Source of the DNA: Lentibacillus salicampi
GTDB taxonomy: Bacteria > Bacillota > Bacilli > Bacillales > Amphibacillaceae
Direction: 5' to 3'
DNA length: 64,000 bases
Assembly: GCF_004565465.1 (NCBI RefSeq)
Contig: NZ_SRHY01000001.1
Coordinates: 419,655 to 483,654, forward strand
In this document: one piece after another, positions 56,525 through 64,000 of the stretch
How the letters are laid out: each line of letters starts with the position of its first letter
How positions within the stretch are numbered: the first letter of the stretch is position 1
Made by a program: the position numbers and the translations under genes
Notes under the pieces: model-generated
The model's input: only the letters and a program-made list of their open reading frames with translations
Databases searched by the model: none
Told to the model about the DNA's origin: nothing

Positions 56525-58054
56525 ATGACCTATACGGACGATTTACAAAATCGTGTGGACCAAATTAAAAAAGGCGGACAGGAAAAGTATCATCGCAAAA
56601 ATGAAGAAAAAGGAAAACTGTTTGTACGCAGACGTCTTGAGCTGTTATTTGATGAAGATATGGACATAGAAGATGCATTGTTTGCGAATAACATGGATGA
56701 TGGTCTCCCGTCCGATGGTGTTGTGACGGGAATTGGCCGGGTTAATGGCCAGGATGTTTGTATCATGGCCAATGACTCCACTGTAAAAGCTGGTTCATGG
56801 GGTAAGCGAACGGTTGAAAAAATTATCCGCATTCAGGAAACAGCAGCAAAATTGGAAATCCCAATGCTTTATCTTGTTGATTCAGCAGGTGCGCGTATTA
56901 CGGATCAAGTCGAAATGTTTCCTGGCCGCCGCGGGGCTGGCCGTATTTTTCATAATCAGATAAAACTGGCCGGACGGGTGCCACAGGTTTGCCTGCTTTT
57001 CGGCCCGTCAGCTGCAGGTGGCGCTTACATACCAGCATTCTGTGACATCGTTGTTATGGTTGACGGCAATGCCTCGATGTATCTGGGATCACCACGTATG
57101 GCTGAAAAAGTGATTGGGGAGAAAGTTAGTCTGGAGGAGATGGGCGGTGCAAACATGCATTGTTCGGTATCAGGAGTTGGAGATGTGTTGGTGCAATCAG
57201 AGGAGGAAGCGATTACATATACGCGCAGTTATCTGACTTATTTCCCGGCGAACTTCCGAAATAAGCCGGGTGTAACTGATCCAGTTGATGTGCAGGCATT
57301 TGAAAAGTCGATAACAGATCTTATTCCGGAAAACCAGAATGCACCGTTCAATATGTATGATTTTATCAATCGGATTATCGATGAGGACAGTTTTTGTGAA
57401 GTTAAAAAGAAATTTGCCCCGGAACTGATCACCGGACTGGCCAGAATAAACGGTAAATCAGTCGGAATCATTGCCAACCAGCCACGGGTGAAAGGCGGCG
57501 TGTTGTTTCCGGATTCGGCGGATAAGAGTGCCAAGTTTATTCAATTATGCGATGCTTTTAATATCCCCTTGCTCTTCCTGATGGATATTCCTGGTTTTAT
57601 GATCGGAACAAAAGTGGAACAGGCAGGGATTATTCGGCATGGAGCCAAAATGCTGGCAGCAATGAGTGAGGCGACTGTACCGAAGATATCTGTGGTTGTA
57701 CGCAAAGCTTATGGCGCAGGGCTGTATGCAATGGCTGGCCCCGCTTTTGAACCGGATGCCTGTCTGGCGCTTCCGACTGCTCAAATTGCCGTGATGGGAC
57801 CTGAAGCAGCTGTGAATGCCGTTTATGCCAATAAAATAGCCGAATTGCCGGAAGAGGAACGGCCTGCATTTATAAAGGAAAAGCAAGAAGAATATAAAGA
57901 TAACATTGATATTTACCGATTAGCGTCGGAAATGGTTATTGATGCTATTGTCGAGCCGAATGACCTAAGAAATGAATTAACTAAACGGTACAAAATATAT
58001 GAAGCGAAAAATGCAACATTCACAGACCGTAAACATGGTGTATATCCTGTGTAG
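56525..58054 (+). CDS. yngE: Acyl-CoA carboxylase carboxyltransferase subunit (YngE)
   Basis: 509 aa carboxyltransferase with the N- and C-terminal crotonase-like halves: SAGARITDQVEMFPGRRGAG and FGPSAAGGAYIP in the first, GFMIGTKVEQAGIIRHGAKM and VVVRKAYGAGLYAMAG in the second. It transfers the carboxyl from carboxybiotin to an acyl-CoA, likely 3-methylcrotonyl-CoA. AAGGAGGA precedes the ATG. It ends the operon at a strong terminator. Confidence 0.92.
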   Translation: MTYTDDLQNRVDQIKKGGQEKYHRKNEEKGKLFVRRRLELLFDEDMDIEDALFANNMDDGLPSDGVVTGIGRVNGQDVCIMANDSTVKAGSWGKRTVEKIIRIQETAAKLEIPMLYLVDSAGARITDQVEMFPGRRGAGRIFHNQIKLAGRVPQVCLLFGPSAAGGAYIPAFCDIVVMVDGNASMYLGSPRMAEKVIGEKVSLEEMGGANMHCSVSGVGDVLVQSEEEAITYTRSYLTYFPANFRNKPGVTDPVDVQAFEKSITDLIPENQNAPFNMYDFINRIIDEDSFCEVKKKFAPELITGLARINGKSVGIIANQPRVKGGVLFPDSADKSAKFIQLCDAFNIPLLFLMDIPGFMIGTKVEQAGIIRHGAKMLAAMSEATVPKISVVVRKAYGAGLYAMAGPAFEPDACLALPTAQIAVMGPEAAVNAVYANKIAELPEEERPAFIKEKQEEYKDNIDIYRLASEMVIDAIVEPNDLRNELTKRYKIYEAKNATFTDRKHGVYPV

Positions 58055-58061
58055 TGTTACG

Positions 58062-58096
58062 ACCCCTGGTATTCGTATGAATACCAGGGGTTTTCA
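58062..58096 (+). terminator. Terminator after yngE
   Basis: 13-bp perfect stem (58062-58074 with 58079-58091), 4-nt loop, TTTT. Confidence 0.93.
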
Positions 58097-58281
58097 TTAA
58101 ACGGGTCGCTGTACCCCCCCACAAAAGTTAACTATAATTATATTATGTAAATATAGTAAATATTACAGCATGAAAGCTGGAATATGATATGATAAATATG
58201 AAAATTATTTTAAATATGTATCACTGAAGGCGAAAATAAATAAATTGAAAAAAACCATTATGAAACAAAGAGGTGGTAAGG

Positions 58282-58749
58282 TTGAAAATTAAAGAATTTA
58301 TGATTCCCGACGTGATTTCGGTTCGTAAAGATATGAAGATTAAAGAACTGTTAAAGACAATGGTTGAACATAAGATTGGCGGTGTCCCGGTCGTGGATGA
58401 ACATAACCAGCTGATCGGAATCATCAGTGACGGAGATGTTATTCGTTATCTGCAGCCAAATGGACGTACCATTTATGATGCCTTTTCCATGGTGTTTGTC
58501 ACTGAAATGGTAGGATTGAAACAAAAAGTAGAAACAAGCATTGAACATCATTCTGAAGAAATCATGAAGAAAGGTGTCTATACGGTTCGTCCGGATGATG
58601 AAATTGAAGTAGCAGTGTCGATTTTCTCACGCTATCATTTCAAAAAAATCCCCGTTGTGAATGATTCGGATCAAGTTTTAGGTGTTATCAGCCGCGGAGA
58701 TATTATTCGATCCATTTATAATAAAGCCATTGCTGAAATGGATGGATGA
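58282..58749 (+). CDS. CBS-pair domain protein
   Basis: 155 aa consisting essentially of two CBS domains (MIPDVISVRKDMKIKEL...GGVPVVDEHNQLIGIISDGDV; second ending KKIPVVNDSDQVLGVISRGDI). Such proteins bind adenosyl ligands and act as sensors; no catalytic domain is present. Start TTG 58282 lies 6 nt after AAAGAGGTG; GTG 58273 is inside that site. It has its own 220-nt AT-rich upstream region and no clear operon partner. Confidence 0.88.
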   Translation: MKIKEFMIPDVISVRKDMKIKELLKTMVEHKIGGVPVVDEHNQLIGIISDGDVIRYLQPNGRTIYDAFSMVFVTEMVGLKQKVETSIEHHSEEIMKKGVYTVRPDDEIEVAVSIFSRYHFKKIPVVNDSDQVLGVISRGDIIRSIYNKAIAEMDG

Positions 58750-58815
58750 TCTATCATGAATTTCACATGAAAGGTGTTTTATTTGTAAAGGCTGTCGACG
58801 CGAATGGTGCTGCTT

Positions 58816-58824
58816 TGCTATAAT
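58816..58824 (+). promoter_or_regulatory. Extended -10 promoter of dynA
   Basis: TGCTATAAT: TGn next to TATAAT (58819-58824), 40 nt before the start. Confidence 0.55.
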
Positions 58825-58863
58825 ACTCCTCAGAAGTGCTTGTATGGAAAGGAAACGAACAAC

Positions 58864-61800
58864 GTGATGCTAACCGAAGTGAACCAAACTCAATTTACCC
58901 AGCAGCATTTGGCAGGCCTTTATCAAGCAATGGTTGAAAATGGCGATGCCAAAAGTGCTGATAAGCTGTTGCAAATCTATGAAAAATGGACTGATCAGGC
59001 TTTTATGATCGGTTTTACCGGTCATTTTTCTGCTGGTAAATCATCCATGATCAATTACCTTTTGGAAAAATCGATTCTACCGAAAAGTCCGGTACCAACA
59101 AGTGCCAATGTCGTTAAAATTAAATCCGGGAAAGGCGTGGCCCGCGTCTATACGAACGACGGAGAAGTATTTGAATATGAAGAACCATATGATATTGATA
59201 TGATCAAGGAGTACGCGAAAGACAAGGCCGGTATAAGGGAAATGGAGATCAATACGAAAGAAACTATTTTGCCTGCTGGATGTACGGTTATTGATACACC
59301 GGGTATTGATGCGGCGGATGATGCAGACAGGCTGATTACCGAATCATCACTGCACCTTGTAGATGTGCTGTTCTATGTCATGGACTACAATCATGTTCAA
59401 TCAGAAGTGAATTTACATTTCCTGAAAGAAGTACAAGATTTTGGGATACCCGTGTACATGATCATCAACCAGATTGACAAACACAATGACCAGGAATTGA
59501 CATTTGAAAATTTTACCGGAAACATTAAGCGAACGTTTGATCGATGGTCTATTTATCCGGAAATCATCTATTATTCTTCTTTGATGAACAGCGATGCACC
59601 GCATAACCAGATAGATGATATTAAAGTGAAATTATTTTCACTGCTGAATACCGAGAGGGATGCATTATATAGTATTGAGCGATCTGTTTATCAGGTGGTC
59701 CAGGAACATAAGGACTATTTGCAGCAGCTGTATGAAGATGAAACAACAGATATGGAAGGGCAGGATGGCGAACACTCAACAGATGTTGCAGCGCGGTTAG
59801 ACCAATTGCACACTGCAATCGCGCGTTTAAACAGTATACCGGATCAACTGGGGACAGATTTTCATAAAGAAGTAACCACCACTCTGAACAACGCCTACCT
59901 AATGCCCGCAACGTTGCGCGATACGGCACAATTGTTTTTGGAATCGCAGCAACGTGATTTCAAAGTCGGGCTGTTGGCATCAAAGAAAAAAACGAAGGAA
60001 GAACGTCATAAACGTGAGAATGATTTTTTGATTGGGTTACAGCAATCGATTGAGACATCCGTCAAGTGGAGACTCCGAGACAAATTGCTTAATTTACTGC
60101 AAGACTATGAACTCTACAATCAGGAATTAACCGAGCACATACAAAATATGTCGATTACGTACGACGCCGGCAAGCTGAAAGCATTAATCAAGCCTGGTGC
60201 AACGGTGAATGGAGACTATGTTCTGCGCTACACCAATGATATTACGCAAGACGTAAAACAATCATATAAACGGGAAACACAGAAGCTCTGGAATTCCATT
60301 CATGAGGCGATCACCCAAAAAACAGCAACTGATTTATCTGCCTGCGAGTCTGAACGTCATGATCTCGAGCAATTCTATGAGCAGCACAAGAAGCATGAAA
60401 CCTTGAGGAATGACCTACAGGAGAAACACCGTAAATTGGACATGGCTTTAACAGATCCAAAACCGGATTCGAATGTTTGGAGAAAAATGGATGATGCGTT
60501 GGCAGCAAATCACGTATCTGTTAAACAGACCACATCTTTACCTGTGTGGCAAACAAGTGAACCTGCTGCGGTAGAAACGACAGAAGAACCGGACGAACGG
60601 CTTTCTGAAAAAGCAACATACCCGGTTGATCATATTTTAGCTGATTTGGTCAAAACAACTGAGACGATTTCTGACTTGCCTGGATTCCAGCCCATTACCG
60701 GGGACTTGCAACGGAAATATGAGCGTCTGAATGATCGGACATATACGATTGCTTTATTCGGAGCATTCAGTGCGGGAAAATCATCACTGGCCAATGCATT
60801 AATCGGGGAGCCTATTCTGCCCTCAGCTCCAAATCCGACGACCGCTGTTATTAATCGTATCCATCCGGTAACAAAGGGAAAGGAACATGGGACAGTAGTC
60901 GTGAAAATGAAAGATGAGACAACGCTCGTGCATGACCTGATGTCACTAATCAGTCAATTTTCACCTGAAACGGGCAGTCTCGACGAATTGTTGAATTGGA
61001 TAGCTGCGCGTCATATACATCAGAGTAATCACTTGCCTAAAACTCATCAGGCATATGTAACGGCTATATTAGATGGATATGATCACATGAGAGCTGTAAT
61101 CGGGCAGGAAATGACGATTGATCTCAATGATTTTGTTACTTATGTGACGGATGAAACGATTGCTTGTTATCTTGAGTCGGTTGATCTCTATTATGATTGT
61201 TCCCTAACCAGGGAAGGGATCACACTGGTCGATACTCCCGGAGCTGACTCAATCAATGCTAGACACACTGATGTCGCTTTTGATTATATCAAATATGCTG
61301 ATGCGATTCTTTATGTAACCTATTATAATCATGCGTTTTCACGGGCTGATCAGGATTTCCTGATGCAGCTTGGAAGAGTAAAAGATTCCTTTCATCTGGA
61401 TAAGATGTTTTTTATCATGAATGCATCCGATCTTGCGGAGGACGCTTCAGAACTCCATATGGTACAACAATATATTCGAGAGAAGCTGACAGGTTTAGGC
61501 ATCCGTTTTCCACGCTTGTTCCCGGTATCGAGTAAACAATCAATGGATGAGAAACGGAACCATAGGGCGTTAAACAGCCAAATGAAGACATTTGAAGCGG
61601 CATTTAATGATTTTATTCATCACGAATTAGCTTCGATCACCATCAAAGCAGCTATTAGAGACATTCAACGGGCAAAAAAGGCCGTAGAGCAGTACTTGGA
61701 TTCGGTACAAATGAATGCTGCGGAAAAAGAACAAACACGTGCGGATTTAATGGAAAAGCAATCATCCCTGAAACAGTTGGTTGATGACATCGACAACGAT

Positions 61801-62514
61801 TTATATCAGCAAAAAATCAGTCAAAAACTGGAGAAGCAATTATATTATGTGCTTGAACGTCAGTCGATCCGTTTTCATGATTTATTTAAAGAAACATTTA
61901 ACCCAGCAACCATAACTGGTTCAGGCAAAGAGGCACAACAGCAATTGAAAAACAGTTTAAGGAATCTCCTTGACTATGCCGGTTATGAGCTACTCCAAGA
62001 ATTACGCGCTGTATCCCTGCGTATGGAATCATTTATCTATGAATTGAAGCAAAAGGTTTATCTTGATTACACCAGTAAGAGCTATCATATCGACAGCGCT
62101 TTTTTGCTTCCGGACTTTGAAGAATCAGAGTTGATAACACCTGAATATGAACAAGCATTTTTGAACCTTGATACACAGACATTTGACAAAGCGTTGAAGC
62201 AATTTAACGGAACGAAGGCATTTTTCGCCAAAAATGAAAAAGAATCTATGAAAGAGAATCTATTAAAGTGCTTATACCCTTTCGCGACTGATTATATTGC
62301 CGAAAATCAGGAAAAGATGCGCGTGTCTTACAGTCGTCAATGGAATGGTATGATGGATACGATCAAATCATTTATTGTGCAGCATGCCGAAAACTATATT
62401 GATAACCAATTACAAATGATAAGTGATCAGTCGATTGATCCTGGCACGTTAAGCCAAAAACATGAAAGACTTACGTCGATTTTAAGGCAATATGAGGAGA
62501 TGACAGAAGAATGA
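58864..62514 (+). CDS. dynA: DynA, two-headed bacterial dynamin
   Basis: 1216 aa, a tandem fusion of two dynamin-like modules. Module 1: P-loop GFTGHFSAGKSS and switch IDTPGIDAADDAD. Module 2 (from about residue 630): P-loop ALFGAFSAGKSS and switch VDTPGADSINARHT. Helical stalks follow each GTPase. B. subtilis DynA (YpbR) tethers and fuses membranes and protects against pore damage and phage. AAAGGAAA precedes GTG 58864; ATG 58867 directly follows and is an alternative. Its TGA overlaps the ypcP ATG (ATGA). Confidence 0.95.
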   Translation: MMLTEVNQTQFTQQHLAGLYQAMVENGDAKSADKLLQIYEKWTDQAFMIGFTGHFSAGKSSMINYLLEKSILPKSPVPTSANVVKIKSGKGVARVYTNDGEVFEYEEPYDIDMIKEYAKDKAGIREMEINTKETILPAGCTVIDTPGIDAADDADRLITESSLHLVDVLFYVMDYNHVQSEVNLHFLKEVQDFGIPVYMIINQIDKHNDQELTFENFTGNIKRTFDRWSIYPEIIYYSSLMNSDAPHNQIDDIKVKLFSLLNTERDALYSIERSVYQVVQEHKDYLQQLYEDETTDMEGQDGEHSTDVAARLDQLHTAIARLNSIPDQLGTDFHKEVTTTLNNAYLMPATLRDTAQLFLESQQRDFKVGLLASKKKTKEERHKRENDFLIGLQQSIETSVKWRLRDKLLNLLQDYELYNQELTEHIQNMSITYDAGKLKALIKPGATVNGDYVLRYTNDITQDVKQSYKRETQKLWNSIHEAITQKTATDLSACESERHDLEQFYEQHKKHETLRNDLQEKHRKLDMALTDPKPDSNVWRKMDDALAANHVSVKQTTSLPVWQTSEPAAVETTEEPDERLSEKATYPVDHILADLVKTTETISDLPGFQPITGDLQRKYERLNDRTYTIALFGAFSAGKSSLANALIGEPILPSAPNPTTAVINRIHPVTKGKEHGTVVVKMKDETTLVHDLMSLISQFSPETGSLDELLNWIAARHIHQSNHLPKTHQAYVTAILDGYDHMRAVIGQEMTIDLNDFVTYVTDETIACYLESVDLYYDCSLTREGITLVDTPGADSINARHTDVAFDYIKYADAILYVTYYNHAFSRADQDFLMQLGRVKDSFHLDKMFFIMNASDLAEDASELHMVQQYIREKLTGLGIRFPRLFPVSSKQSMDEKRNHRALNSQMKTFEAAFNDFIHHELASITIKAAIRDIQRAKKAVEQYLDSVQMNAAEKEQTRADLMEKQSSLKQLVDDIDNDLYQQKISQKLEKQLYYVLERQSIRFHDLFKETFNPATITGSGKEAQQQLKNSLRNLLDYAGYELLQELRAVSLRMESFIYELKQKVYLDYTSKSYHIDSAFLLPDFEESELITPEYEQAFLNLDTQTFDKALKQFNGTKAFFAKNEKESMKENLLKCLYPFATDYIAENQEKMRVSYSRQWNGMMDTIKSFIVQHAENYIDNQLQMISDQSIDPGTLSQKHERLTSILRQYEEMTEE

Positions 62515-63383
62515 CGACAAAGCGGGATACCGTAATGCTGGTGGATGGAATGGCGTTACTCTTCCGGGGATTTTTTGCCACAGCATTCAGGGGGAACTTC
62601 ATGGAAACCAGCAATGGCATTCCAACTAATGGCGTTTATCAATTTATGCGATACTTTCTTGATGCTACAGATAAATTTTCACCAACCCATGTTATTTGCT
62701 GCTGGGATATGGGAAGCAAGACATTCCGGACTGATTTATATGAACCTTATAAGGCTAATCGTTCGGCGCCGCCTGAAAAGCTGGTTCCACAATTTGATCT
62801 CGCCAAGGAAGTGGTTGAAGCGTTCGATATTCCCAACATTGGTTTGGAAAACTTTGAAGCGGATGACTGTATGGGGACACTGGCAAGGCAATACGCTGAA
62901 GATCACGATGTTCTCATTTTAACCGGTGATCAGGATATATTACAGCTTGTTGATGATGGGATTCGTGTCGCGATTATGCGTAAAGGGATCGGCAACTATG
63001 AAATCTTTGAACAGCAAACGTTCGTGGAACAAAAGGGTATACGGCCTGAACAAATTGTTGATTTAAAAGGACTGATGGGCGATACATCGGATAACTATCC
63101 CGGCGTCAGGGGGATTGGTGAAAAGACGGCTTTAAAGCTTATTCAGGATTATGAATCGATTGACCAGGTTCTTGAACATATGGACAAACTACCAAAAGGT
63201 GTCCAAAAGAAAGTCCAGGAAAACATGGAGATGCTTCATCTGTCAAGACAACTGGCTGAAATCAAGTGCGATGTGTCAGTCGGTTGCACACTTGAAGATG
63301 CGTTATGGCAATATGATAAAAACGCCGTCGAGGAAAAATTTGCGGAACTGGAGTTTGGCAATTTGATCAAACTTGTTAATTAA
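62511..63383 (+). CDS. ypcP: YpcP, 5'-3' exonuclease (Pol I N-domain family)
   Basis: 290 aa, FEN-like 5' nuclease. VDGMALLFRGFFA and FEADDCMGTLA plus TGDQDILQLVDD carry the metal ligands; GLMGDTSDNYPGVRGIGEKTALKLI is the helix-hairpin-helix region. It removes RNA primers or flaps independently of PolA. It overlaps dynA by 4 nt and ends in a terminator. The dynA-ypcP adjacency is also seen in B. subtilis. Confidence 0.94.
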   Translation: MTTKRDTVMLVDGMALLFRGFFATAFRGNFMETSNGIPTNGVYQFMRYFLDATDKFSPTHVICCWDMGSKTFRTDLYEPYKANRSAPPEKLVPQFDLAKEVVEAFDIPNIGLENFEADDCMGTLARQYAEDHDVLILTGDQDILQLVDDGIRVAIMRKGIGNYEIFEQQTFVEQKGIRPEQIVDLKGLMGDTSDNYPGVRGIGEKTALKLIQDYESIDQVLEHMDKLPKGVQKKVQENMEMLHLSRQLAEIKCDVSVGCTLEDALWQYDKNAVEEKFAELEFGNLIKLVN

Positions 63384-63416
63384 AATGGAACCCATCATCA
63401 GAGTTCCATTTTTTGC
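63382..63416 (+). terminator. Terminator after ypcP
   Basis: AATGGAAC (63384-63391) pairs with GTTCCATT (63403-63410), extended by AA/TT, then T6. Confidence 0.85.
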
Positions 63417-63521
63417 TTTTCGTTTACTGATCATCTAAGCGCGTGAATGTGCTTTCATAATGATTGACATCATGATAAGCTACCTGTAAGGGATAGTAAT
63501 CATAAAGAGAACGAAAAGAAG

Positions 63522-63941
63522 GTGATCACCATCATTTTTACTCAGCGGGAACTCGATGATTGGAAACAACAGAATCCGATACTGAAAGATATAACCGATT
63601 TAAATCCTGTCTTTTGGATGAACCCGAATTTAAAAAAAGTGAGTGAAGCTTCACTTCCATTAACGCGTGATGATATGGAAGAAGCCGAATTGCTTTGGCA
63701 GCGTTTTGCTCCATTTTTGAAGAATGAATTTCCTGAAACGAACGAAACGAATGGGGTAATTGAATCTCCTTTAAGGCAGATCAGCCATATGAAAAAGAAC
63801 GACTTACCTATGATGGCTGGTGAGTTTTATCTGAAATGTGACCATGAATTACCAATTGCCGGATCCGTCAAAGCTAGGAGCCTTGGACAGAAGTATTTCA
63901 AAAAATCCCGCTTCATTTCACTACAACCTATTTTTATGTAA
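63522..63941 (+). pseudogene. dsdA: D-serine ammonia-lyase gene, truncated at the PLP-lysine motif
   Basis: The first 120 or so codons are clearly D-serine dehydratase: WMNPN, RFAPFLKNEFPET, GVIESPL, and LPIAGSVKAR, where the Lys is the expected cofactor-binding residue of the normally 440-aa enzyme. Directly after KAR the sequence stops matching and runs SLGQKYFKKS... to TAA at 63939-63941. The expected GG-Ile-Tyr continuation is absent to 64000. AAGGTGATC overlaps GTG 63522; ATT 63534 is an alternative start at better spacing. An insertion or deletion at this point is likely; the window end hides the rest. Confidence 0.75.
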
Positions 63942-64000
63942 AAAAATGGAAATGATTTAAAAAAGGGTATGCCAAATAAGCTTCACGTTTATGTCATTTT

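Overview
This window looks like the chromosome of a spore-forming, probably halotolerant member of the Bacillaceae (Lentibacillus / Virgibacillus / Oceanobacillus type; the genus is inferred from gene order and protein character). Endospore genes (spoVS, cotE, spoVK, tlp, sirA, a sporulation-type kinase), Bacillus-specific y-genes in near-Bacillus subtilis order, and strong AGGAGG ribosome sites support this. Almost everything is core genome. The accessory signal lies in intergenic repeats, missing or broken genes, and small genes.

Layout. 0.1-7.6 kb: the EF-P modification and membrane block ymfF-ymfH-ymfI-ymfJ-ymfK-rodZ-pgsA-cinA. 7.7-12.1 kb: recA with a LexA-like box, rny (RNase Y), ymdB, spoVS. 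12.2-15.4 kb: a small putative lipoprotein, miaB, ricA, cotE. 15.7-21.9 kb: mutS-mutL, a frameshifted dps, miaA, hfq. 22.1-27.1 kb: spoVK, hflX, ynbB, glnA, with glnR missing from its usual place. 27.5-29.6 kb: the SOS divergon, with lexA to the left and, to the right, a 31-codon membrane microprotein followed by yneB and ynzC; three LexA-like boxes lie between. 29.7-41.5 kb: tkt, sirA, yneF, ccdA, an orphan mrpB-like gene, ccdC, yneK, a PAS histidine kinase, aconitase, an FbpB-like small protein, tlp, yneP, yneQ. 41.8-46.9 kb: yidD, folE2 and plsY on the minus strand, then a two-gene compatible-solute-type ABC transporter and yneT. 47.1-51.5 kb: topoisomerase IV (parE, parC). 51.9-58.1 kb: a TetR regulator and a yng-type acyl-CoA / leucine catabolic operon lacking yngI and yngG. 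58.3-63.9 kb: a CBS-pair protein, the two-headed dynamin DynA, the exonuclease YpcP, and a broken D-serine ammonia-lyase gene.

How the genes connect. DNA repair and SOS genes dominate the first half (recA, mutSL, lexA divergon), and parE has a LexA-like site inside its promoter. Membrane shape and lipid genes (rodZ, pgsA, plsY, dynA) and RNA turnover or modification (rny, hfq, miaA, miaB, ricA) form the housekeeping background.

Most interesting. First, the SOS-controlled 31-residue single-span membrane peptide where YneA normally sits, followed by a structured 250-nt non-coding stretch. Second, a mosaic family of intergenic repeats (about 15.4, 27.1, 41.6 and 51.5 kb) that share modules but not whole sequences, plus two further structured elements (31.8 and 55.5 kb). 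The orphan MrpB, the glnR-less glnA with a 10-codon leader ORF, the dps frameshift and the dsdA break at its cofactor-lysine motif are also worth checking.
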